64,000 nt of DNA from a gamma proteobacterium symbiont of Stewartia floridana (GCA_003676145.1 NAUB01000018.1:174532-238531); one strand, 5' to 3'. Numbered from the stretch's first letter, positions 48,651 to 57,769 are shown. Notes: generated from the letters alone by a model not told the origin. Translations and numbers: made by a program.

Positions 48651-49953
48651 GTTTGGTTTCCACATTGATACCAGTCTCTTTAAGAAAACCTGTTGGAAGT
48701 ATACCGCCGGCACAGATGATGGCGGCGTCATTGGGAATTTCAATCTTCTCCCCACCCTTGTCGATAGTGACAGTCTCTTCAGTGAATTCAGTAACATTGG
48801 TGCTGAGCAACAGATTGAGTTCGCCTGATGCGGCAGCCTGATCCACCTTCTCGCGATTCTTCTTCTTTGCCCGGCTAAAGGCGCCACTGCGGTAGGAGAG
48901 GGTGACTGTGGTGCCAGGTTCCGCAGCGATACTGGTTGCCGCTTCAAGCGCACTGTCACCGCCGCCAACCACCAGTACATGCTGGTTCTTATACTGTTCC
49001 GGATCGATCAATCGGTAGGTGATCTTACTCAGATCCTCGCCAGGCACACCGAGTTTTCGGGGCGTACCGCGACGGCCGATGGCCAGCAGGACCATGCGGG
49101 TATGATAGGTGTCTTTGTTGGTCTTCACATCATAGCCACCTGCCGGGTTGGCAGTTATCTTCTCCACCCGTTCATGGTAGCTGATCTGCACGCCGGTTTT
49201 TTGCTCCACATCCTGCCAGAACTCAAGCAGTTTCTCTTTGGTGGTTTCAGTGAATTTAACCTCGCCTACCACGGGCAGTTTTACCGGTGCAGTCATCACC
49301 AGTTTACCTCTGGGAAACTGGAATACCGTTCCTCCCAGAGACTCCTGCTCCACGGTCTTGTATTTGAGCTTCTTCTCCATCGCCCGCAATGAGGCACAGA
49401 ATCCGGCCGGTCCGGCACCCACGATCAGCAGATCCAGGGGGGCGCTGCCCTCGCTTTTCAGTGCCTCCAGGATCTGGTCCATGGCTTTGGTGCCCTGCAC
49501 GATGGCGTTTCTGATCAGACCCATGCCACCCAGTTCACCGGCGATGTAGATACCCGGCATGCTGGTTTGAAAATTATCCAGTAAGGGGATATCGACACCG
49601 CGCCGTTCCGTGCCGAAGACCAGGGTAATGGCATCAAAAGGGCAGGCGGTTTTGCAGGCGCCGTGGCCGATGCAGTTGGTCGGGGCGATCAGTTCGGCCT
49701 TATTGTCGATCAGTCCGAGCACCGGATGGTTGGCCTGCTCCGGGCAGGCTTTCACACAGGTTCCGCAACCCATGCATTTAGCCGGATCGATCAGTGGGTG
49801 GAGAGAGGCCGGTTCGGTCAGGCCCGCTTCGAACTCTTCCGTCTTAAGGGCAAGATTCTTTTTACTTTTCCTACGGCTATGCAATACGTAAATAGCCCAT
49901 ACAAGGAGTATGGGTATCAGGTAGATCAGCAGGAAATCGATGGTGTACTGCAT
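48637..49953 (-). CDS. membrane-anchored ferredoxin/FAD NAD(P)-type oxidoreductase
   Basis: A 438-residue redox protein. Residues 5-26 form one membrane helix; a two-cluster ferredoxin domain follows. Cluster one has C60, C63, C66 and C70 (CMGCGTCVKACP). Cluster two has C94, His97 in place of the second Cys, C100 and C104 (CIGHGACKTACP). Then comes a TrxR/YpdA-like flavoprotein with FAD motif GAGPAG near 179-184 and a second nucleotide motif GGGDSALEAA near 326-335. It could pass electrons between NAD(P)H, ferredoxin and the membrane. It is divergent from a cytochrome-b-like gene and two multiheme cytochrome genes, suggesting one redox pathway. Direction of electron flow unknown. Confidence 0.82.
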   Translation of the reverse strand: MQYTIDFLLIYLIPILLVWAIYVLHSRRKSKKNLALKTEEFEAGLTEPASLHPLIDPAKCMGCGTCVKACPEQANHPVLGLIDNKAELIAPTNCIGHGACKTACPFDAITLVFGTERRGVDIPLLDNFQTSMPGIYIAGELGGMGLIRNAIVQGTKAMDQILEALKSEGSAPLDLLIVGAGPAGFCASLRAMEKKLKYKTVEQESLGGTVFQFPRGKLVMTAPVKLPVVGEVKFTETTKEKLLEFWQDVEQKTGVQISYHERVEKITANPAGGYDVKTNKDTYHTRMVLLAIGRRGTPRKLGVPGEDLSKITYRLIDPEQYKNQHVLVVGGGDSALEAATSIAAEPGTTVTLSYRSGAFSRAKKKNREKVDQAAASGELNLLLSTNVTEFTEETVTIDKGGEKIEIPNDAAIICAGGILPTGFLKETGINVETKHGTA

Positions 49954-50236
49954 TGTTGATCGTGTCTCAAGGGCTCAAAAGAGTGCTAGCTGTCACAGTT
50001 TGTGGGAAATGATGCCTAAATTGTACACAGTAATTTCAATCACTGAGGTTTCTGCCGAAAACATAAATGTATTTAGAGTGAGTTTTTGTGAAGCCCTTCA
50101 TGGATGGGAAATTTGTCCCAACATAACATAGAGACGTAATGTGGAGAAATTGCTGATCGCGGCTCTCATTCTAAATAAATAGCAGTAATAAAAAATTAAG
50201 TGATTGTAATTAATACCAAATATGTAGGTGATGTCG

Positions 50237-51148
50237 ATGCAAACAGCAGCCATATCAACCAGTGTAAATGAGTCAGTACTGGAGAGTATCCTCTCTGCCT
50301 GGCAGCGCAGAGCGGGGCTTATAACAACCCTTGGATTTACCCTGTTTTCACTCCTGCTGCTCTATATGGCATGGTTGAACCACTCCCAGGCGGTGTGGAC
50401 AGCTGAGGCCGGCTGGGGGTACTGGCTCGGTATCGTCGGTGGCAGCATGATGTTGCTGCTACTGCTCTATCCGATGCGCAAACGTCTCCACTTTATGTCC
50501 AAATGGCTGACTGTCAAGTTCTGGTTCCGCATGCACATGGTGTTTGGTGTGCTCGGTCCAGTACTGATCATGATGCACTCCAGCTTCCATATCGGCTCCC
50601 TGAACGGCCAGGTGGCCCTCTACAGCATGCTGTTCGTTGCCATCAGCGGTCTCTTCGGGCGCTACTTCTATACCCGAATCCACTACGGTTTGTATGGTAA
50701 AAAGGCCACATTTGCCTCACTGCACGCCGACTCTCTGGTGTTGACCAAGAAACTCGGGCGTCTGTTTGAATTGAATCCGAAAGCCAAGGAGCTGATGAAG
50801 CAGTATGAAAAGGATGTCATGAATGCTCCTACCGGCCCGATCGCCAGCGCCAAACACTGGGTCAAGATGCGCTACACCTCAGCCGTGCTCTACCCTAAAG
50901 TGATGCGTTCACTGAACAAGAAACTGCTGGCAGTGGGCTACAAGAAAGGCTGGTCAAAGTCCAAAGTCCGGCGCAATCAGCTGCGCATCAGAAAAATGCT
51001 GTTGTCACACAGATCTATCCTTCGGCAGATTCTAGAGCTACATTTCTATGAAAGACTCTTTGCGATCTGGCATCTGCTGCATATGCCGCTCTTCATCATG
51101 ATGGTGATTACCGGTTTTGTGCATGTCTATGCTGTGCATGCCTACTAG
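50237..51148 (+). CDS. multi-histidine cytochrome-b-like membrane protein
   Basis: A 303-residue inner-membrane protein with about five membrane helices (near 27-50, 63-88, 103-122, 131-150, 275-300). Histidines sit where b-heme ligands are expected: RMHMVFG and MMHSSFHIG around helix three, and WHLLHMP and GFVHVYAVH in the last helix. It therefore resembles ferric-reductase or quinol-oxidising diheme cytochrome b proteins, although no named family is certain. ATG 50237 is chosen because AGGTGA lies five bases upstream. It is followed after 35 bases by a 21-heme cytochrome c and then a 67-heme cytochrome c, so it probably connects the quinone pool to them. Confidence 0.75.
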   Translation: MQTAAISTSVNESVLESILSAWQRRAGLITTLGFTLFSLLLLYMAWLNHSQAVWTAEAGWGYWLGIVGGSMMLLLLLYPMRKRLHFMSKWLTVKFWFRMHMVFGVLGPVLIMMHSSFHIGSLNGQVALYSMLFVAISGLFGRYFYTRIHYGLYGKKATFASLHADSLVLTKKLGRLFELNPKAKELMKQYEKDVMNAPTGPIASAKHWVKMRYTSAVLYPKVMRSLNKKLLAVGYKKGWSKSKVRRNQLRIRKMLLSHRSILRQILELHFYERLFAIWHLLHMPLFIMMVITGFVHVYAVHAY

Positions 51149-51183
51149 ACCGTTAAGCAAGCAACACTCAACCTACACTCGTC

Positions 51184-52758
51184 ATGAATCGATTTGGCTG
51201 GCATGTCATTTGCGTACTTGTGCTAATGATATTTACCCTATCTCCAAGCCATGCAGGGAAGCTGGATCTACTCTTGATGCCGGGACCGGTCATCGAAGGC
51301 CATGCCGAGTTCGAAGAGAAGTGTGAGAGCTGTCATGAGACCTTGAAAAAAGCGGAGCAGGTTGAGCGATGCCTGGCTTGTCATGATCATAGTGATGTGG
51401 CCAAGGATATCGAGCAGGGTACCGGCTTTCACGGCAGACTGGATGAGGAGCGCGCCGCCAACTGCAAACAGTGCCATACCGACCATAAAGGCAGGGATCG
51501 GGATATCGTCAATCTGGATACGGAAGATTTTGATCACTCACAGACCGATTTCCAGCTCAGGGGCCGCCATGAGCAGTTGGCCTGCCAGCTTTGTCATACC
51601 AAAGAGTATAAGAAATACAGCCAAGCCCCCTCGCTCTGTTTCGATTGCCATGAGTCGGACGATGCCCACCGTGGGGAATTGGGCGAAGAGTGCGATAAAT
51701 GTCATAACGAGAAGAGCTGGCGCAAACAGGATTTCGATCATGACCTGGATACCGATTATCCACTGACCGGAAAACATCGGGATCTCGACTGTAAGCTCTG
51801 TCACGCGGATGAACACTACAAGAACACCCCCAAAGAGTGTATTGGCTGCCATCTGATCAATGATGCGCACAATGGCCGTTACGGCCAGGTCTGTGCGAAA
51901 TGCCACGCGACCGAGGATTGGAAGGAGCTCTCTTTCGATCATCGTGCGGATACCAAATTCCCGCTTGAGGGCCGCCATAAGGATGTGCCCTGTGATACCT
52001 GCCATACCCGCGGCCCATTTGAAAAGAAGATCTCAAAGAAGTGTTTCGCCTGTCACGAGAAAGATGATGACCATAAAGGGCGTAACGGTGAGAAGTGTCA
52101 GGATTGTCATCGTCCATCAAGTTGGACTGAGACCAAGTTCGATCACGGCAAAGACGCTAAATTTGAATTGAAAGGCAAACACAAAAAACTGAGTTGTCAC
52201 GCCTGTCACCGAAATGCCGCGATGGATGACTTGAAAGAGGCCGAGTGTATCACCTGCCATCGGGCCATCGATCTGCATAAAGGCGATCTGGGTGAGGATT
52301 GCGGTTACTGCCACAATGAAAAAGGCTGGACAGAAAAGCTCTTTTTCGAGCACGACATCACACGTTTTCCATTGATCGGGATCCATAGCGTCACCGCCTG
52401 TGAATCCTGTCATCTCGATGCGGTCTATCCACAGACAGCGATCGAGTGCCTCTCCTGTCATGAAAAAGACGACACCCATGAAGGAAAAATGGGTGAGCTG
52501 TGTGGCGATTGCCACAACCCGAATGCCTGGATGCTCTGGACCTTTAATCACGACGAACAGACAGAATTTCCATTGGATGGCAAGCACGGTGAGGTTTTCT
52601 GCCATGCCTGCCATCGTGCTGAGTTGACTGAGCACAAACAGTCAGCCAACCACTGTTACGGATGTCATCGTGGGGATGACATACATCGTGGTGGATTTGG
52701 GCGGCATTGTGATCGCTGCCACTCCACGGAAACTTTCGAGAATCCGGAAATTCGCTGA
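51184..52758 (+). CDS. 21-heme periplasmic cytochrome c
   Basis: A 524-residue protein with a signal peptide (1-24, ending SHA before GK) and 21 CxxCH heme-binding motifs. After three N-terminal hemes, the chain is six copies of a roughly 66-residue, three-heme module, each with F-D/E/N-H, FPLxGxH, CxxCH, CxxCH, a DDxHxG segment and a third CxxCH before an aromatic residue. The extra histidines can be axial ligands for bis-His hemes. The protein is very rich in Asp, Glu and Lys. It ends 10 bases before the giant cytochrome gene. Likely a periplasmic electron relay between the membrane b protein and the giant cytochrome; requires the Ccm heme-attachment system. Confidence 0.88.
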   Translation: MNRFGWHVICVLVLMIFTLSPSHAGKLDLLLMPGPVIEGHAEFEEKCESCHETLKKAEQVERCLACHDHSDVAKDIEQGTGFHGRLDEERAANCKQCHTDHKGRDRDIVNLDTEDFDHSQTDFQLRGRHEQLACQLCHTKEYKKYSQAPSLCFDCHESDDAHRGELGEECDKCHNEKSWRKQDFDHDLDTDYPLTGKHRDLDCKLCHADEHYKNTPKECIGCHLINDAHNGRYGQVCAKCHATEDWKELSFDHRADTKFPLEGRHKDVPCDTCHTRGPFEKKISKKCFACHEKDDDHKGRNGEKCQDCHRPSSWTETKFDHGKDAKFELKGKHKKLSCHACHRNAAMDDLKEAECITCHRAIDLHKGDLGEDCGYCHNEKGWTEKLFFEHDITRFPLIGIHSVTACESCHLDAVYPQTAIECLSCHEKDDTHEGKMGELCGDCHNPNAWMLWTFNHDEQTEFPLDGKHGEVFCHACHRAELTEHKQSANHCYGCHRGDDIHRGGFGRHCDRCHSTETFENPEIR

Positions 52759-52768
52759 TTGATTCGGT

Positions 52769-55700
52769 ATGGAAAATAGGATGATGAGACTGCCTAACTA
52801 TAGATTACTGTTGCAACAGGCCAGCTGGCTCTTGGCCGTTGTTGTCAGTCTGTCATTGATGAATTTCGTCCACGCCGAGAGCGCCGAATTCGACCATTTT
52901 GAAACCGGCTTTCCGCTCACTGGTGAGCATCGCAACGTGGAGTGCGATCAGTGTCATGACAAGGGGCAGTTCCAGGGCACACCGGTGATGTGTGACGGCT
53001 GCCATAACGATACCGATGCAGCCGGTAAGCCGATCGATCACATTCAGAGTGACGACCGCTGTGATGATTGCCATACCACAGTCGGCTGGCATGTGGCCCG
53101 TTTCGATCACGGTACCATCGAGAGTGGCTGTTTCTCCTGTCACAACGGTTCGGCAGCCCAGGGCAAGGACAGTGACCATATCAGTACCGGTAATACTTGC
53201 GAGTTCTGCCACACCACTTTCAGTTGGGGCCGGGTCAGCCGTGTGGATCACTCGGTAGTGACCGGCACCTGTGAAAGTTGCCATAACGGCAATATTGCCC
53301 GCGGTAAACACGATACCCACATTGCCACCGAAGAGCCCTGCGATACCTGCCATATCACCAACAGCTGGTTACTGGTCTTTTTCGATCATTCGGCCGTTGC
53401 TGCCGGCAGCTGTGAAACCTGTCATAACGGCACCAGCGCGACGGGTAAATCGGCCAGTCATATTTTGACCAATGAGGCCTGCGATCTCTGCCATACCACC
53501 AACAGCTGGCGAGTGGATAACTTCTCTCATGCCGGAATCCGCGGAGATTGCGAGAGCTGCCATAACGGGGTCAGCGCAATCGGAAAGCCGGTCGGTCATG
53601 TGCCAACCAGTGAACCGTGTGAGATCTGTCATACTTCGACCAACTCCTGGTTGGTGGTTAACTTTGTCCATGGAGAGGAGGTGTTTGGCCGTTGCTCCAG
53701 TTGTCATGACGGTGTTACACAGCCCGGAAAGGATGCGGATCATGTACAGACCACCGCAGAGTGCGATACCTGTCATACCTCGACTGAGGACTGGAGTGTG
53801 GTTGGTTTCGATCACAGTGAAGTGGTAGCGGGTACCTGTGCGAGTTGTCATGATGGCGTACAGGCGCCAGGCAAACACGATACCCATATTGTCACCAATG
53901 AGTCCTGCGACGTCTGTCATGTAACCACCGCGAACTGGCATGTCATTAGCTTCAGTCATGACGGCTTCCAGAGCGCCGGTGTCTGTTCAACCTGCCATGA
54001 CGGTACCCGTGCAACCGGTAAACACGCACAGCATATTCAGACCGCTGAACAGTGCGATGTCTGTCACCTCTCCACCGACAACTGGCTGAATACCAGTTTT
54101 GACCACAGTGGGGTGGATGCTGCCGGGCGCTGCTCAAGCTGTCACAACGGTACCCAGGCAACCGGCAAGCATGCGGCTCACATAGAGACCACCGAGCAGT
54201 GTGATGTCTGCCATAACTCAACCAGTAACTGGAGTGATGTCAGCTTTGATCACAGCTCGATCGAAACCGCCGGCGTCTGTTCAACCTGTCACAACGGCGT
54301 ACGCGCCACCGGCAAGCACGCCAATCACCTGCAGACCAACGGCGAGTGCGACACCTGCCATACAACCACTGCCTGGAACGTCAACAACTTCTCCCATGAA
54401 GGTATCACTGCGGATTGTGAGTCCTGCCACAATGGAGTGACCGCCACCGGCAAGCATTCGAATCATATCCTCACCACCTCACCCTGTGAGGCGTGTCACT
54501 CAACCAATGACTGGACACTGACAGGTTTTACCCATGAAGGTGTCTCCGGAACCTGTGAATCCTGCCATAACGGCAATGTGGCCACCGGTAAGCACGATAA
54601 CCACATACCGACCACCGCCTCATGCGACAATTGCCACAACACCAACGCCTGGACAATCAGCAACTTCAGTCATGAAGGGGTAACCGAGAGTTGTCACTCC
54701 TGTCATGATGGTGTGCGAGCCACTGGCAAGCACGATACCCATGTGGCCACAACGGCCGTCTGTGAAGGTTGTCATACCTCGACCACCAGCTGGGCGGAGG
54801 TTACCTTCGACCACTCCATCGTCACCGGCACCTGTGCCAGCTGTCATGACGGGGTAACCGCAACCGGTAAGTCGGCAAACCATATCGAGACCACAGCGGC
54901 CTGTGACAACTGCCATATCTCCAACGAGACCTGGACCGCGGTTCGCTTCGACCACAGTGGCATCACCAGTGGCTGTGAATCCTGCCACAATGGGGTGGAT
55001 GCGACGGGTAAACCGGCCACCCACATTCCCACCACAGAGCCCTGTGAGAACTGCCATAACACCATCACCTGGAGTACCGGCCGTTTTGATCATGCGGGTG
55101 TGGCAGGGGCCTGTTCGAGCTGTCATGATGGCGTGGTTGCGACAGGCAAACACGCCACGCATATCCCCACGGATGCCCAGTGTGACAGCTGCCACACATC
55201 AACCATCGACTGGCTGTTGCTCACCTTCAATCATGACAACGTGGCTGCCAGCGGCAACTGCTCCAACTGCCATGACGGTACTCAGGCAACCGGTAAGCAT
55301 GCGCAACATATCGAAACCACGGCTCAGTGTGATATTTGCCACCTCTCCACCATCAACTGGCAGGATACAAGCTTCGACCATAGTGGCGTGACCACCACCG
55401 GCGTCTGCTCGAGCTGTCACAACGGCACCACAGCCACCGGCATGCACAGCAACCACATCGCCACCACCGAGCAGTGTGATGCCTGCCATACCTCGACCAC
55501 CAGCTGGCTGAGGGTCAGTTTCGATCACAATTCCGTGCCGACAGCAGGGGTCTGTTCAAGCTGTCACAACGGGGTCCGGGCTACCGGTAAGCACGCCGGC
55601 CATCTGCAGACCAACGCCCAGTGCGACACCTGTCATACGGTGGATGGATGGCTGATCTCCAATTTCGACCATGCGGGGATCACCGGGGATTGTGAATCCT

Positions 55701-57721
55701 GCCATGACGGCACCACCGCCACCGGTAAACATGCCGGACATATAGCGACCACCCAGCCCTGCGAGGATTGTCATACACCGACCAACTGGAACCTCAACGG
55801 CTTTACCCACAGTGGTGTTACCACGGCCTGTCATCTCTGTCATAACGGGGATATCGCCATTGGCAAGTCACCCTCCCATGTGTTGACCAACGCCACCTGT
55901 GATACCTGCCACACCACCAGCAGCTGGACAATCACCAACTTCAACCATGATGGGGTTACGGACAGCTGCCAATCCTGTCACGACGGGGTCAGGGCAACCG
56001 GCAAGCATGCCGCCCATGTGGCGACCACAGCCTCCTGTGAAGCCTGCCATACCTCCACCAACAACTGGTTGCAGATCACCTTTGATCATGCGGTGGTTTC
56101 CGGCGCCTGCGCCAGCTGTCACGACGGCAATACTGCAACCGGCAAACCGGCCGACCATGTGCAGACCAATGCGGCTTGTGACAACTGCCATATCTCCAAT
56201 ACCACCTGGTTGAACATCCGCTTTGATCACACCGGTATCGTCTCCGGCTGTGCAAGCTGCCACAACAATGTGGATGCCACGGGGAAACCGGCCAATCACA
56301 TACCGACCAATGAGCCGTGCGAGAACTGTCACACCACGGTGACCTGGGCAACCGGTACTTTCGACCATGCTGGTGTTGCGGGAACCTGCTCAAGCTGTCA
56401 CAACGGCACCATCGCCACCGGTAAACATGCGAGCCATATCCTTACCAGTGGTCAGTGCGACAGCTGCCACATCTCAACCGTCAACTGGCTCTCGGTTCGC
56501 TTCGACCACAGCACCGTGACCGGTAGCTGTCAGAGCTGCCATAACGGCACCATCGCCACAGGCAAATCGGCCAGCCATGTGGCCACCACTGCGGCCTGTG
56601 ATGTCTGTCATACTTCCCAGACCACCTGGACCGCGGTCAACTTCGATCACTCCGTGGTTACCGGTACCTGCTCGAGTTGTCACAATGGAGTCACCGCTAC
56701 CGGTAAACCGGCCAGCCATGTACCCACCACCTCCGAGTGCGATGCCTGCCATACCTCCCAGACGAACTGGCTGGCGGTCAGGTTTGATCACACCAATGCG
56801 GCGGGCAACTGCTCCAACTGCCATGATGGTATTACTGCCACCGGCAAGGATCCGGGGCATGTGCCGACCACGGCCCAGTGTGACGAGTGTCATCTCTCGA
56901 CAACCAACTGGCTGAATGTACGCTTCACCCACGGCAATGTGGCGGGTACCTGTTCAACCTGTCATAACGGGGTCACCGCAACCGGTAAACATGCCGGCCA
57001 TATCCAGACCTCGGGTCAGTGCGATACCTGCCATATGTCGACAACCGACTGGACCAACGTCGATTTCAACCACGGCAGCATCATTACCGGCTGTTCCAGC
57101 TGTCATAATGGCTCCCTGGCAACCGGCAAGCCCGCTAACCATATTCCGACCACGCAGGAGTGTAATATCTGTCATAACTCAACCAATAACTGGTTGAATG
57201 TGACCTTCAGTCACACCAATGTGGCGGGTACCTGTTCGAACTGCCATAACGGCACATTTGCCACGGGTAAGTCGGCCAGCCATCTGCCGACTACGGCTCA
57301 GTGTGATAACTGTCATACCTCGACCAGTAACTGGCTCAGCGTGACCTTTGATCACAGTGGTGTGACAGGCAACTGTAACAGCTGCCACAATGGCACGACG
57401 GCCACAGGTACGCCTCAAGGACATTTTGTCACCACCCAACAGTGTGATGCCTGCCATACCACCAATGGTTGGTTGCCCGTGATAAATTATCGTCATACAT
57501 CCGGTAACTATCCGGGGGATCACCGGGCGAACCTGTCTTGTCAAGACTGCCACACCAGCAACAGTGAAGCTGTGCCCTGGCCATTCCCGACCTATGCCCG
57601 GACCTGTGCAGGCTGTCATGCCAATGACTACGAACCAGGGGAAGATGATCACAACGGGCTGAGTGCTGACCGGAACTGCGCCGGGAGCGGCTGTCATAGA
57701 GTCAATGCCCGTGAGTGGTAA
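52769..57721 (+). CDS. giant 67-68-heme tandem-repeat cytochrome c
   Basis: A 1650-residue exported cytochrome with signal peptide 1-36 (ending VHA before ES), 67 CxxCH motifs and one CX4CH (NCAGSGCH) at the C-terminus. Residues 98-1558 are 31 tandem units of 46-49 residues, each with C-x2-C-H, a Trp, F-D/S-H, a second C-x2-C-H-N/D-G, A-T-G-K and a final H-I/V. The two extra histidines per unit are probable axial ligands, implying bis-His hemes. Units 7-15 are duplicated as units 16-24. Both ends carry a single module resembling that of the 21-heme partner. Repeats are Thr/Ser/Asn/Gly-rich, as in surface proteins. The ATG at 52781 is an alternative start. Probably a long electron wire; location (periplasm or surface) unproven. 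Confidence 0.9.
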   Translation: MENRMMRLPNYRLLLQQASWLLAVVVSLSLMNFVHAESAEFDHFETGFPLTGEHRNVECDQCHDKGQFQGTPVMCDGCHNDTDAAGKPIDHIQSDDRCDDCHTTVGWHVARFDHGTIESGCFSCHNGSAAQGKDSDHISTGNTCEFCHTTFSWGRVSRVDHSVVTGTCESCHNGNIARGKHDTHIATEEPCDTCHITNSWLLVFFDHSAVAAGSCETCHNGTSATGKSASHILTNEACDLCHTTNSWRVDNFSHAGIRGDCESCHNGVSAIGKPVGHVPTSEPCEICHTSTNSWLVVNFVHGEEVFGRCSSCHDGVTQPGKDADHVQTTAECDTCHTSTEDWSVVGFDHSEVVAGTCASCHDGVQAPGKHDTHIVTNESCDVCHVTTANWHVISFSHDGFQSAGVCSTCHDGTRATGKHAQHIQTAEQCDVCHLSTDNWLNTSFDHSGVDAAGRCSSCHNGTQATGKHAAHIETTEQCDVCHNSTSNWSDVSFDHSSIETAGVCSTCHNGVRATGKHANHLQTNGECDTCHTTTAWNVNNFSHEGITADCESCHNGVTATGKHSNHILTTSPCEACHSTNDWTLTGFTHEGVSGTCESCHNGNVATGKHDNHIPTTASCDNCHNTNAWTISNFSHEGVTESCHSCHDGVRATGKHDTHVATTAVCEGCHTSTTSWAEVTFDHSIVTGTCASCHDGVTATGKSANHIETTAACDNCHISNETWTAVRFDHSGITSGCESCHNGVDATGKPATHIPTTEPCENCHNTITWSTGRFDHAGVAGACSSCHDGVVATGKHATHIPTDAQCDSCHTSTIDWLLLTFNHDNVAASGNCSNCHDGTQATGKHAQHIETTAQCDICHLSTINWQDTSFDHSGVTTTGVCSSCHNGTTATGMHSNHIATTEQCDACHTSTTSWLRVSFDHNSVPTAGVCSSCHNGVRATGKHAGHLQTNAQCDTCHTVDGWLISNFDHAGITGDCESCHDGTTATGKHAGHIATTQPCEDCHTPTNWNLNGFTHSGVTTACHLCHNGDIAIGKSPSHVLTNATCDTCHTTSSWTITNFNHDGVTDSCQSCHDGVRATGKHAAHVATTASCEACHTSTNNWLQITFDHAVVSGACASCHDGNTATGKPADHVQTNAACDNCHISNTTWLNIRFDHTGIVSGCASCHNNVDATGKPANHIPTNEPCENCHTTVTWATGTFDHAGVAGTCSSCHNGTIATGKHASHILTSGQCDSCHISTVNWLSVRFDHSTVTGSCQSCHNGTIATGKSASHVATTAACDVCHTSQTTWTAVNFDHSVVTGTCSSCHNGVTATGKPASHVPTTSECDACHTSQTNWLAVRFDHTNAAGNCSNCHDGITATGKDPGHVPTTAQCDECHLSTTNWLNVRFTHGNVAGTCSTCHNGVTATGKHAGHIQTSGQCDTCHMSTTDWTNVDFNHGSIITGCSSCHNGSLATGKPANHIPTTQECNICHNSTNNWLNVTFSHTNVAGTCSNCHNGTFATGKSASHLPTTAQCDNCHTSTSNWLSVTFDHSGVTGNCNSCHNGTTATGTPQGHFVTTQQCDACHTTNGWLPVINYRHTSGNYPGDHRANLSCQDCHTSNSEAVPWPFPTYARTCAGCHANDYEPGEDDHNGLSADRNCAGSGCHRVNAREW
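53906..55180 (+). repeat. 18-heme super-repeat, copy 1 (units 7-15)
   Basis: First copy of a 1275-bp in-frame direct repeat, residues 380-804 of the giant cytochrome. Unit lengths run 49,49,49,46,46,46,47,47,46 residues, the same series as in copy 2. Confidence 0.85.
55181..56455 (+). repeat. 18-heme super-repeat, copy 2 (units 16-24)
   Basis: Second copy, residues 805-1229, directly adjoining copy 1 with no net insertion or deletion. By eye, unit 14 and unit 23 share 37 of 47 residues, and unit 8 and unit 17 share 36 of 49, above the similarity of neighbouring units. Confidence 0.85.
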
Positions 57722-57727
57722 TCGAAT

Positions 57728-57769
57728 CTCCGAATAATTTCCTAGAATTAGGGGATTATTCGGAGCGTT
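57728..57769 (+). terminator. terminator after giant cytochrome gene
   Basis: Stem CTCCGAATAAT / ATTATTCGGAG with an inner CCTA/TAGG extension, followed by CGTTT, seven bases after the stop codon. It probably ends the cytochrome operon; the downstream barrel gene would then need its own promoter. Confidence 0.7.

Noticed and set aside
48651..48980. N-terminal extension of the ankyrin protein by about 110 residues
   Set aside because: It reads the oxidoreductase gene out of frame, while ATG 48650 gives a signal peptide and ribosome site.
50086..50110. CRP-like TGTGA half-site in the divergent control region
   Set aside because: The second half-site TCATG departs from TCACA at key positions, so a CRP site is not supported.
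53060..57442. Long array of direct repeats that could be mistaken for CRISPR or satellite DNA
   Set aside because: The period of about 138-147 bases is a multiple of three, the frame is open throughout and every unit encodes two CxxCH motifs, so these are protein-coding repeats.
51268..57697. Many long open frames antisense to the cytochrome genes (for example around 51538-52005 and 54620-55195)
   Set aside because: They arise from the regular codon pattern of the heme repeats on the other strand, have no ribosome sites and low-complexity sequences.
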